DNA from: Dromaius novaehollandiae
Lineage: Eukaryota; Chordata; Aves; Casuariiformes; Dromaiidae
Assembly (NCBI RefSeq): GCF_036370855.1
Contig: NC_088099.1
Location: 71,192,718 to 71,256,717 of the forward strand
DNA: 64,000 nt
Reading direction: 5' to 3'
The notes under the pieces are model-generated. The model did no database searches. It was not told the origin of the DNA and saw only the letters and a list, made by a program, of their open reading frames with translations. A program made the position numbers and the translations under genes. Positions 1-12,400 of this stretch are shown in pieces. The number at the start of each line of letters is the position of its first letter. Position 1 is the first letter of the stretch.

Positions 1-1511
1 TTTGCCTTAGAAGGAGCTTCACACCAAGACTACAAACTCAATACCTCTCTCAGAAAGTTTGAGAGGTGAATATGAAGAATTCATTTTAATCTAGGAATCT
101 CTCAGTGGTTTGGAACACACAATTGTAGACATCCATCACTTTCCATAGAAGCACTGCCTTTTCTGAAATCTGTGGATATATGAGGGGGGATGTCAGTAGT
201 TAGATAAAGATGTTACCTCTCTTTTGGAACTATTAAGACCTTTGGGGAAGAGTGTAAAAGTCATATTTTCTCCCAGGTTTGTGGCTGACATAAAACTGTG
301 GAGATTTCATTGTGGACATGAGAATTTAAAATTTCACCTGGTGGTATGCATTTATTTTACTAAGAGAGAGAAACTCCTTAGGCAATTAAGCGATGCCAAG
401 GTACTCAGAGCTTGGACCAAATGTCTCTTTATGTTTGTAGAAATAAAAGTAATATACTGCTTGTAAAAATATATTAAATATAAATACAAAAATATACTTT
501 TATTTAAATATATATTTATACTAAAGATATATATTAAAATATATTTATACTAAAGATATTTATATTAAAATATGAAAAATAAATATATCTATTAAAGTAA
601 TATATTGGCAAGGATAATGTGCTTATTAAAATATGCATTTGAAAAGATTACTTTTGTACTTATGGACATACCCTGCAAGAATTTTAAACGTAAAAGTAGT
701 GATTTACTCACAAAACTTTTCTACAGATTTCAATAGTATTACACCCTTTTACTATTAGATTTGTTCTTTTGTCTGGAAGTTTCAAAGGGGCCCGAGGGTG
801 CTACAGACCTGATCGAAGTAGAATTTGACATACAATATACCTACGATTATCCGAGCCTTCATCAAGAATATTCTTGAAACCAAAAGACCTACTGAGACAT
901 ATTCAGGACTGAATCCTGGTTGCTTTGCTCATAAGGGTTGTGTCAGTGCAGCTAATGGGACTGCTGTGAGAGTATGCCAAGCAAGTCTTGGCCTGCCAAG
1001 AAGAAAATGTCATATTTCCATGCAAGAAAACAAATAAAAATAAATTTGATGTACATTTGGAGAGGTGGTTTACATTAATGGAAACAACATATTTCAGTGT
1101 ATTCCAGCTTTTGATTGTCATTTTTACTAGGGTGTTCGCAATACTCTTGAAGTCCCTTCAAGATCAAATTATATTAAAATTGATATTTAAAATTTTACTT
1201 TTATTGTAGAATTTGAAATTGCATCTGTGCTTACAATGCCAAAATTGGAAAAGGATATGTGAAGAGGAATGGGACCACATTAAGGAAACCTCTCATTGTG
1301 TATGATAGCACAAGCCTATCCAAGACATTATTGAGTCATGAAACAGGTAAACTGAAGGACGAAAAAAATGTGTAACTTCAATCCCAGTTTTTTAGTTTAT
1401 TCAAATGAAGGACCCTCAAATGGTTTAGTTAGGAATTAAGTTAATTGGGTTTGGTGTAAGGTTGGTGCACTTCCTGCTGGAAAGTTTCCCATATTTCCTC
1501 TGTATAAGTAG
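1..1511. other. AT-rich unique DNA, probably intron
   Basis: No open frame here has a coding-like peptide or paired splice sites. Base composition is strongly AT, especially between 460 and 610. Given the exon that follows directly on the + strand, this is most simply the end of an upstream intron. The last 30 bases before 1512 are moderately pyrimidine-rich and end in a usable AG acceptor. Confidence 0.5.
505..572. repeat. short AT-rich tandem duplication
   Basis: Two nearly identical copies of a unit of about 29 bases lie side by side. Both share the core TTTATACTAAAGAT, at about 515 and 544, flanked by TATAT and ATTAAAATA runs. The stretch is almost entirely A and T. It looks like local slippage or duplication, not a known mobile element. 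Confidence 0.7.
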
Positions 1512-1760
1512 CGGCTGGACTCCCATGTCACCCTGTTAGCCCAGACTTTAATTAGTTCTGGCATTCGCCTCATAATGATAAATGCTGAGATGATGAATGG
1601 AAATGCAAATGAGTGTGAAGTGGCTCAGCCATCAGAGCTGAATATCATTAATACCTTCCTACTGCTAAATCGATCACTGTCATCCCAGGATCCCTCTGTT
1701 CAGCGGGTGCAATTGGCTGTCCGCCAGAATGCCTTCCATTATATTGGCAGTGAAAACTTT
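1512..1760 (+). CDS. putative internal coding exon, gene not recognised
   Basis: A 249-base stretch is open in one frame (83 codons, whole codons at both ends) and is bounded by plausible splice sites. The acceptor is the AG at 1510-1511 after a pyrimidine-rich stretch, and the donor is GTAGGT starting at 1761. An alternative acceptor just before 1545, also in phase, would give 216 bases. The peptide looks like real protein, with mixed charged and hydrophobic residues and segments such as LNIINTFLLLNRSL and DPSVQRVQLAVRQNAF. No signal peptide, membrane span or catalytic motif is visible. The in-frame ATG at 1575 is probably internal, because the open frame continues upstream to the acceptor. 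The frame closes soon after the donor, as expected for an intron. I could not assign it to a family; an N-terminal exon is possible but there is no promoter or CpG island near it. Confidence 0.5.
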
Positions 1761-4700
1761 GTAGGTTTTTTGTCCCCATATGCTTTTATTCATCTTTTGC
1801 TGAATATTTGTTTGGCAACTAGAACTCTAATATATTTCCAGCTGAGATGATAACTATTTAGGGTCAATAAGCAAGTAACTAATTTAGAGCAAAATAAATA
1901 TGAATATGGATCCCTTCTCACATCAGAAGAAGAGTATTGAGTGCAAATTCAATAAATTGGGGAGGAATAGAATTTTTGACAATGCAAAATTTCACACGGT
2001 AGTAATGAAAGATTAAAAAAAATATGATTCAGAGATGTTTATTCACTTCTAAGATATGTTACAGCTTTGTATTTTACAAGTTTTTGGGTCTGGCAGCATG
2101 TCCACAGAATTAAATTTTATAAGAATCAAAGGGCTGGATAAGATTCAACAAGATGCTTTAAAATCTAAAACATTTTTTGTGCATGTGAAGAATACACCTT
2201 GAAAGAGCTGGGGATGTTTGTTTCATCCCCTAGGTTACATTTTTTGTGCAGTTAGTTTGGGGGACATCCACAAGGGCCTGCATGAGTCTAGTGGGGTTAT
2301 TCCTCCTAAGGAGCCTTTCCAGTCTATGCAGACCCAACTGCCTCTCCAGGGAGCGGTTCTGCGCATCCAAAGTTAGGACCCAACTCTGAAGCATCCTTGA
2401 GGAAGCCACAGAGGGAGCCGGAGCTCTTTGTGAATATCCACTTCAGTGTGTACCAGTCACCACTTTCTAATGGCCTCAGACAGTAATGAGTCAAGAGCGC
2501 TGTATTATGTTAAATATGTTTCATCCATAGAAAATCCAAACAAACAATCACATTTTATGAAGGGGAGGAGACTACTGAGAGACTAAATTCACTGCAGTGT
2601 TATCAGCCTGGAGTCTGCTCCTTTATAGCTAGTGTTTAGCCATATGTGATAACAGCCAAACCATATCATTTTCGCACTGTAATCTGTGTAATCAAAGCTC
2701 CAATTGTCTATGAATCTGCTCATCTGTGGCTTTGAAAAGACTAAGGAAAAACGTTTTGCGGTGTGCACACACTGTACACCATAATGCCTAGATGATAACT
2801 GCACTAGTCCTACCATCCCCACTATTTCTCAGAAATAAAATAGTATATCCATCATTTCCTTTCATAGACCCTCTCCTTCCATCCTCTCAGTAGGTTGGAA
2901 ACTCCCCAGTGGATTGAGAACTTCCTGGAACTGGACCAAGTATAAATCACTCATTATCAAGTTCTGTTCTTTTTATAAATGATTTTTTTCAAAATGTCTA
3001 TATTCCAAAAGCAATTTTTTCAGAAACCACCTTTGCTTTTATACACTGAATTCACTTAATTCATGTAGTGATGGGATTATTCTTTAATTGTAGGTTAAAA
3101 TCAGACAAAATATTTTGTTACTTCAGAGCCTATTAAAGGTTTGGCATCTATTCTACAGTAGCACTGGCCAATTTCAAAAGCATCGGGAAGGAAATAAATT
3201 GTACATTTTAATTGTAAGACTATATCACAGTGATAAGAGGCCTAGGGAGAAGCCAAAACAAATTCTAATGACAATAATTTAAACAGAATATATCACACTT
3301 ACTTCTGCATTATTGTTGCAAGGTTTTAATGTAAAAAATGATAATAACACCTCACGCAATGGAGCTGCTACACTAGCTCGTGGAATTAATATGAACTTTA
3401 ATGATCCTTTTGCTTACAGTTCACAGTCACATAAAGCCTGAGATAGAAAATTAAAAATATTGCTCACTACAATTTGAAAAAGAATAAAATCATTCTGTGG
3501 AAAAAAGTGCTAAGGTTTCATATTCCTACAGCATACAGCCACAGGCAAACTCCAGGAATTATGTGTATCAAAAAAACTAGGGAGTTAGATATGCTTCTTT
3601 TAGTACACAGACCTACATCTTTATGCCATTTGGTTCTTGCTTATATTATTAGAGGAACCATTTTAGAATGATTCACTTCTCTTTTTTGATTGTTATATTC
3701 TTCTTATATACTAATTTTCTATAATACCAGATATGCCTATCCTACTTTACAGAAAAGAAAAAAGGGGAAGAGGGTGTTGTACCCAGAAAAGACTCAGTGT
3801 GAAAAGAAGTCTGAGGCACAGAGATTAATGTGGGACATCTTGGTAAAAGATTTCATTAGAAGGATGTCAGCAAGGGCTCTGTAAGTAACGTGACTTTACA
3901 ACCTTTTTGGATTCCAGGACATTCTCAAAGTACTACCATTACTTACCATCCTCCAGACTTCTACTCTTACCCATCTACAAAGAATTACCAAATGTTCCTT
4001 AAAGTTGCTTGAATGTAGTTGGTGCTGGAGGTGGTCCATGCAGCATACCAAGCATGCTGGCTGTCCTAGCTTTACTCCCTTTTCTTGCCTTGGTCTCCTT
4101 GCAATCCCAGCTTACTGTCTTATGTCTCACGCTATGAGAATCTGCACTTATTCAGAGCCTGTCATTTTGAACAGATTTCCTCTATATATATCTTTGATTC
4201 TCCATGTCAGCTGAGAGCTCTTCTTGAAATGCATCTTTCACAGCCAACTAGATATTTTCAATTATTTCTTCCTCTGTTAGTGAATAACTACTAACAGATT
4301 TCCATAATCATAATATTTAATATATATGTCTTCATTATCTGTCTTTATATGTGGTAACTAATTTTTATAGAGCATTTCCTAACCTAGTAAAATCAAGTGG
4401 AGGTTTTCACATTAGCTTCATCAGAAACAAGATTAGTTTCTGCCATTTTCTTTTTAATTACCAGACATACTGTGAGGCCACTATTTTGAACATACTGATT
4501 GGCTTCCATTTCCCGAACACTTTTTCAAACTGAAGGCTTGCCCTCTATACTCAGTAGAGCTATTTTCAATGAAGGATATTATGCAGAATGAGTAAAGATA
4601 GAAGATCATGTCCCTAAGAAAAGAAATGTCTATTATACATCAAGCTGATAGCACTATTCTAGGTGGTGCTACTTTTCATTATAAAAGCCCACTTTCAGTT

Positions 4701-6179
4701 ATTTATGACTTTATGAAATCTGAAAAATTAGGTGCATGTCTACAACTTCACAGGCACATGGGAATATTTTCATGCATGTGTGTGTGAGTAAAGCTTCACA
4801 TATAAAGTCAGAAAAACATTTTCTATCTGTAGTTAAAGAGAGTCAGCTGGATGACTGGGAGTAAGGACAGGCATCAGCAGACTAATTGGAAAAGAGAAAG
4901 AATGGGAAGGAGTGAAGAGCCAGTACCAAAAGAAGGATTAGGACAGAAGAGCGGGGGAAAAATAAGGTTTTCTAAAGTCTGATAAATTTAGAGGCGGAAG
5001 AGTTCTGACTGGCTGGGGTAGAGGAAAAGGGACAGAATCAGGGCTTCCAGGACCTCAGCCACATCTCTAAGGTCAAAAAAAGGTCTACAAATCCCCTTGG
5101 TAAACCACAGGCATCATTTACCGCAGAGAACTGCTATATGCAAAGGAGAAAAACTTGCTATTGCTTCCACAGTTAGTTGTTCAAATGATAGAGTTTTGGG
5201 CAGTACTCAAAAAGGTTCTAGCTCTTCTAAGGACAAATGTTGGGATCTAAATGTCACCAAGATCAAGAAATTCCATCTGAATCTGTTAAGCATAGAAAAT
5301 CCAGGAAAAAACAGAAGCTATGCAAATCCAAGGTCCCAATAGTCAGGAAACACATGAGCCTTCATAATGTAACAAGGACAAAAAGAAACACTGAAGCACT
5401 GCTCCTTTGCTAAGTCCCATCCGTCCTGTGAACTCAATGAAAAGAGTACAAAGGCACCATGGAAAAACAGAATTTGATCATGTAATTAAAGACTATATCA
5501 CACCCTACAAAATAGGCAACCAGTCCTTCAGATTTGTAATATTTGAGAGCTTGACAAGAAACTTGGTGTTCTTTTGCTGCAGCTTTCTGTGTATTATAGG
5601 GGCAGGAGGGAAGAGACCGGGGTATTCTATTTTCAAACACTATTGATAATATGAAAGCAGATGAAATGTTCAGATAACAGAAGCTACTCTGCAGGGATCA
5701 ATTTGTTAATGTCAGATTTATACTAGTATAAATCTGGAATGGCTGCTCTGAGATCAAAATGCTTTTAATTTACATAGGTGTCATTTGTAGATCAGTTTAG
5801 TCCTTCATTTCTCTTTAGTCATTGTTATTTTACAAAAGTATGTCATAACTCAGAGGGAAATTTTCAGGAATAGAATATCATGCACAGCAACTGTGCATAT
5901 ACTCTGGGAAATTTTAAATACATATGAAGAATTAATTAATCTGAAACTGTCTGAGAATTCTGGCAGCATAATCCAAATAAAAGACAATTGTGAAAGAAGC
6001 CTGAATGAAAGCAGGACAAGGAGAAGGGTGGGTTAATGCAACATTTTGCAGGCACAGAAAAGCACAGGTGGTTGAATTACTGAAGAAATAAAAATCTAAC
6101 TCTGAACATACCGAGGAATACCTATTGCATCCTTATGGTCGCAGACAGATGTCTAAGCTGACTGTTTCCCTGAATCAGC
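1761..6179. other. unique intron-like DNA, no gene seen
   Basis: Several short open frames occur here (for example 2589-2822 on the minus strand and 5097-5342 on the plus strand). Their peptides are low in coding character and lack matching splice signals, so they read as chance frames. No CR1 or other interspersed repeat was recognised. The one striking item is the exact palindrome at 5713-5736, listed separately. If the exon at 1512-1760 is real, this is the start of its downstream intron. Confidence 0.5.
5713..5736. repeat. exact 24-bp palindrome
   Basis: The 24 bases from 5713 to 5736 equal their own reverse complement with no spacer. The centre is ACTAGT and the arms read CAGATTTATACT outward. 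The symmetry stops at 5712/5737. A perfect palindrome this long is unlikely by chance in 64 kb. It could be a cruciform-forming site, a dimeric protein-binding site or a remnant of a transposon terminus; nothing in the flanks decides between these. Confidence 0.85.
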
Positions 6180-6440
6180 TTTACTCAACACCTGTGAGCA
6201 TGTGATTAATTTAACCAGAGTACACAGTGCACTTTTCCTTCAGTCAAAAAAAAATGTTGACCTCTGGTATTGTGAAAGAAAGACAATCGGCTAACCTAAT
6301 AGGCCCTTTATTTGCTAATCAAACCTCTCATTAACAATTAATTGGATCAAAAGTTCGCTGGCCATTATTGCTGTGTCAGTTAGACTCTGAGGGCCTCAGA
6401 GGATGAAACTAAATGAGCTGGTCAGGTTATAAATAATTTC
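6180..6440. promoter_or_regulatory. candidate conserved noncoding element with TAAT-type sites
   Basis: This unique stretch is dense in short motifs typical of vertebrate developmental enhancers. It has several TAAT/ATTA homeodomain-type cores, including TTAACAATTAATTGGATC, adjacent to ATCAAAAG, which resembles a TCF/LEF site. It also has ATTTGCTAATC, an octamer-like homeodomain word, and GCCATTATTGCTGTG. It is free of recognisable repeats and lacks an open frame on either strand. The enhancer role is inferred from composition only; conservation across species was not tested. Confidence 0.35.
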
Positions 6441-9400
6441 CTGTGGCTACTCCTCTTACCTTGGGCTGTTCAGGTAGAGGTCAATGTCCTGCCTACCGCA
6501 GGCAGAAAAGACTGTTGCTACGTCAAGGAAGGCACTTTCCTCCTTTTCTAAGACGCTCATTTAGGCTTAGTAATTTAAACGTTTATGAAAAGCTACACCA
6601 TAAAAAGCAGCCCTGTACTGCAGTGTTTCTGTATGTACTTGCTTATCATGACTGAATCAAAGCAACATTTCAGATTGCTTAAAGCCTTTCAGAAATGAAA
6701 GAAGCCAGGAGTTGCTTTAATCAGGAAATCTGCTTCTTAAAGAAACCCTGCAGAGACACCTTTATGGTAATATAATTATTTGTTTCTATTCTTAACATAA
6801 TAATATAGGTAGTGACTGACAGAGTTCAAATACTGCTCATCAAATAACATGAAAGGACCTGTCATAAATAAATGAAGATACAAATGAGAGTAAAGTGAAC
6901 AGGGTTTGGTCCAAAATATGTGCAATACCACATTTAACAATTGGTTTCTCTTTTTTCATGAAAAAAACAGGAAAGAAAAGAAAAACCCATCTTTCTGGCT
7001 TTCCTTTAGACAAAAAGCAACAAGCAGGTAAATCAAATCTCAGCGTATTACAGATCAAGCTTAGGAAGGAGGTCACTGCAGCCTGGGCAGGCCAGGTCTC
7101 CAAAAACCCTTGTGGGGAGCTCTAATATGCTGATAGTAGGACCATTTGTTCATTCCTTGAATTAAAAGAGCATAGCACAGAAGGAGATGGCATCCAACAA
7201 GGGCCATTCCAAGAATCAAGCAATGAAATAGGGCGACATAAAACGTTTCCATATGTTGGTGGGATGAAGGTCTAAAGGAGTCATGTTGAAATCCCATGCA
7301 TTTTTAGATAGGATGGAAAATGTTGCAGAAATGTGGGCTTCTTATACCGCTTAAACAGTCACTAGGAAGAAAGCTATAGCCATGTGAACTCTTTAAAGAA
7401 AATATCTTAAAAAGAGCTAAGCTTTTTTTAACATAGTTTTATGCAGTCAGTAGAGGTCTGCAAGTTAAATGTGTATGGAAACTGAGCAGTTTTGAGCAAA
7501 AGCAATACCTAAAGACTCAAGCTGTCAGCTAGAAGAGAGGAAAAATTTGAAAGGAGAGTGGGACAAAAGAGGACAATACAAGCAATATGGTCAATCACCA
7601 AATATAGGTAACAGTTTTGCTGGATCAGATACTGCATGAAGCTATGTGTACATTTATTTTTTTTTTTTCAGACAAATGAAAGGGATCTCCTAACCTGCTA
7701 TAAGGCATGTAGATGTGGTTAGGTCAGCATAACATTAATGTATATTTATACAGCTTTGGTAAAGCTTGGGCACAAAAGTGGAGCTCTTGTCTGCTTGGAG
7801 CATGGACAGAGAGAGGTCAAAAAAGATTGATAGCTCTGCATAGCTGAGCCTTGGAAACTTCTAGTGCATAATAATGTTCTTAGGGCCCACTAGAAACGAG
7901 AGACTGTAGCTCCAGATACAGCTACTGCTATTGCACACTCCTGCTGCTGGAACAGGTTATGTCCACCGTGAACCTCTGATTCACGACCGCTGTGCGAAAA
8001 ACAAAACAAAAAAACTTCTCTTGCCTCCGGACATGGAAATGCTCCACTGCTGACTTTGGCTCTATAGCTTCACTTGCGACTGGCTTTAATAAAAGTAGAA
8101 GGCACTCAGAGGTAGTGGGAGAAGAGGGTGACTCAGTACATTGAGAACGGGACCCTCGGTCTGGAGAAAAGCCAGGGGAAGAAAAGCCAGGGGAAGGAAA
8201 CCTTGACCCCAAAGTCACCCTTCCTTATGAATTTTGCAGTTTAATGAAAGACGCACTGGTCAGGCAGGATTTGACTAACCCTCATAGGATTAAATATACA
8301 TGATTCCATTTCACTGACAGACTGTTTGTTGTCAGGCATTTATATCAAATATGACATAGCTGTATTTGAAGATATTTCATCCATTTAGTAATGCATATTA
8401 TTATATATGTATGTATTTCCCTCCTGGTTACTTATTTTCAATACATTAGCAAAGATGTTTCTCAAAGGGCTTAAAATAGGGCCTGGGAATCGGATGAGAC
8501 CATTCTCTAGGCTTAAATTTTTAATATTAAAATGCATTGAGATTTGCTATACACTTGCTCAAGATGTATTGCCCCAAGCAAAACAGTGTTTTATAGATGG
8601 ACATGCAATTTTGTTGCTTTCAGCTGAGGGTCACATTTGTTTTAGTGTCTTTGGATGTGCAAAATAATGAATGAGAAGTATAAATAAACATTCTATGTTT
8701 GAAAAAAAAAAATTAGAAGTAAATTTTTTTATACATACACACATGCATCCAGATATACCTATACATCCATACACATACACACACACATTTATGTTGACAC
8801 AGTTTTTCAAGAAACAAATTTCAGATAAAAAAAATATTATATTGCTACATTTGTTTTATGAGACCACATCTCAGATACTCTGGATGAATCCATACACTTT
8901 GCTTCCACTGACAAAACACAATATTCTTAATTTAAATCATACCAACAGTAAGCTCTAATCTTCCTACTCACCTACAAAGAAAAAACATCTGTTTCAGCTG
9001 GAGCATAGCTGAAATGTGTGTAAGAGGAACTTACATTAGATCACTTCTGTCCTCCTAATTATAAATGACACCAGTATTTGAACCATACTGCATTAAATAT
9101 TCCCAAACACGTTCTATCTTTACAACCCACTTTCATCAGGACATGCAGGGAAACTCATGTGAAAATCTTTCTCAATGAATACATAATGTAAGATTGCTAA
9201 TCATTAATCCCATGTATTGACTTTGCACGATACCTAAGGGAGAAAGAAAAGTGATTCTAACAGTTTTGTTAGTTTGATAAACATTTTAGCTGAAGTTAGG
9301 CTGTGATTAGTGTAAGACCAACCTAATTCACATTAAACCCCCATTTTATCTCACACAACTCCATATATATAAAAAATCCATTTCAGTGATGCATCAGTGC

Positions 9401-12400
9401 ATTCACTTCAGGATGATAATTACTTCTTTGTGGTTTATAGGAAAACCTTTTTCCAAACTTGAGTGAGTAGGGTTTCTTGGAGTTATGCACAGGAAGACAC
9501 TGTTGAGAGGAAATGTTAGTAAGACAGTGAGAATTTAGGCAGGATAAGCATAAGCTGTCCCCTAAGTGGGAACAGAGTTAAGATTATGTAGCATTAGTTT
9601 TAAATTCATATTGGTTATGTAAATAGTAAAGCAGGGGAAATACAGGTGCATTCTGCTGAGGAGTTTAACTGTTTATTTATTTAACCTTGAGCTTCTTGAT
9701 CAATTATGTTGGTAAAAATTACAAGAAGGAAAAATAAGAGTGGATGAAAAATTAAAAATTGTTTTGATTCTGAGTTGAAACAAAATGAGCTTTTTTCAAT
9801 ATTATGAAATTAAGTTAAAATTTGAATTACTGGTTCAAAACTGTGAACAACTTCTTCTGATATATTTACTATAAATAGTAATAAAACATTGGCTCTTAAA
9901 AATTTTTAAATCACTACCTCGAAAAAGAAATGTTTTCTTCTCCAGGAAAGGGAGACAGTCTATTGGGTGCAGTAACGTGTTAAGGCAAATTCTCTCATTC
10001 TTGAGTTTTTGCCTTGAGCTGGTTTTAGATAGATAATGTGATTGCTGAGGAGGTATGCACAAAAGCATGTATCTGTAGTTGCATTAGTTTCAGAACTAGT
10101 TTGGGGAAAGAGCAAGGGCAAGTACTGTCTAAACAGAAGCTAGTGTGTCTTCTAACACAAAATTTTTTTCACTTGCCTCTTTTTTCTTGGTCATACTCAT
10201 TCCTCTGGTGATGAAGTTTTTGCTATAGTAGCCCTACATTGCCTGAGAATGTGTTCACCCCAAGTTATCTGGCTTTAAAAAAGTGTCACATTACTGAAGT
10301 AAGAAAAAGAAGTAATATCATAGGGGTAAGATGGTATACATGTGCTTTATTGTCACTTCTACAATAAGAGCCCATAGCAGTTTGGATTATGCATTCTGGG
10401 CTATAAATGATGTAAATCAGTGAAGCTACAGCAAAGCATCCCTATTGATTTACAACCTCTAAAGATCTGGATGTCAGTTGGCAAGGTGGGTATGATATTT
10501 CTCTTTTCCTAGACCATAGAGAGGCAAACATTATTCAGAGTAAGTGATAATTTTGAATATTTCAAATTTTGAGAGGCTAAAACTTGATACCTTTCCCCAG
10601 ATTTTCTACAATAAGCAGAACTTTTAACTCCAACTGAAATACTTGTCATGACTTTATTGATAGTATTAATATTGATTAAACATTATTAACTGGAATATTC
10701 CTAAAACAAAAAAGAAAATTAAAATTTGAAAAATAGGAATTTTTAGTAAGTTTCCATATTTTGTTTTCATTTATGTTTTCACTTTGCTTACTCTTGCCGA
10801 CAATAGATACACAAGAGGAAAATACTGGTATTTATTTTAGAGGGGCACTGTTCTTCTGACTGCAGAGATTTCACAAGGTACTCTCTGATTTCAGCACATA
10901 GTGGTTATGTAGCTGGGTGTATTCAATAACAGACTTCTCTCTCAATAACAGTAAACATACACCAGCTTAGCTGTATGTCTTTCTATATATCCTTCTAAAT
11001 AATAAAGTGACAATGGCTTGCTCTAAGGAATATGAACTTGAGAAGTGATGTACTAATTTACAAGGTCTATATTAAAAACAAATAAGAAATCCTACCAAAT
11101 CACTCAGGCAACACAATGACAGGTGAAAAGAAACAAAATTTTCAGGACTCTTTCGCCTTCTTATTCTAGAAACCTGTGGCATCTCCTGATTAGTCATTCA
11201 CTAGCTACAGAAGGGAGCAGGTTGGAAGGTGAAGCAGAGCTGTAATTTAAGAGGAGTACTTTGTAATTAATTCATATGCATGTTTTATTTTTCTCAGCTT
11301 TTTTTTCTCCTTCAAATAGAAACAGAATTCAGTGCCAGAAATATAAATAAGACTAAAGACAAGCGATGTTGCTGTTATGCATGTTGTGGGTCACTTAAAG
11401 ATCTTTTGATCTATCTATCTTCTGCCTTAAAACTGATCTTTCCATTAGAGTCTTCTCTTATGCAACAGTAAGAGAAAGACAGAAAAAGAGAGAGCAGGAT
11501 TTCCAAGCATTTTTCAGTACACATCAAGTAAAATTTCCTTGATATGATCGGACAGCTAAACCATTAGGAAACTTTGCTCAAAAGGGGAAAAAATGAACAC
11601 ATTTACGAGACTTAGGATTGCATAAATGCTAAATGTTTTGGAACTCATTTCTGTGCAAAAACATTTGGGGTACTGGTGCCTTCAGGCTTCCTTAAGTCAA
11701 GACATACAATGAGTAGTTTTGTGCCTAAGTCATCTCTGGCAGGTCTTAGAGTGGAGATTACAGTTAAATGTGAATTGATTCACATTACTTGCTATTTTCC
11801 AGTTCTGACAGATGGAAACAGATACCAAAGAAGTGTCCAAATCTCTCCACATGCCAATTCATCTCACTCATCATACTCCATATTCTGCATCCAAAGTGGA
11901 GAACTATTCTGCAGACATTGATTGGGGAGATCTTTTAATGTTACAAAAAGCACGTAGAATCAAGTACATGCAAGAAGAGACTGTGCTCTGTTCTTGATCT
12001 AGTGAAAAGTGATAAGGACAAGCTGTAGATCTGCATTTCCTGACAGAGCAAGCTGAAGGAAAATGACAGTAGAGCTGCAGGTGCTTTGGTTGGATCTGGC
12101 CTTCAGGAGGTTTCTATTACAAACGGTTGTGTATGAGCAGCTCTGCTGGGAGCACTGAGATTCAGTGCCAATGAAGAGGCTACACTGCCTGAATGTGGTT
12201 GCTGGACCTTTTTACACAGGGAACATTTGAGGAGCTTGGTTCAGAGAGACCTGTCACATGGAAACAAACGCAGCCAGAGGGGCACCAAAGCATGAAGTCA
12301 GGCTGGATGAAGCCTGCAGTTCAGGATGCTACCCAGTGTTTTACTAGGATTCATGAGGCTGCTTCTTGATTCTTTGTTTCATTCAGACCCTAACCGAAAC

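Noticed and set aside
11812..11997. Frame after a decent acceptor (TATTTTCCAG), with a fairly protein-like peptide
   Set aside because: All three frames are open for a while and no good donor follows; the acceptor-proximal frame contains a stop, so an exon model cannot be built.
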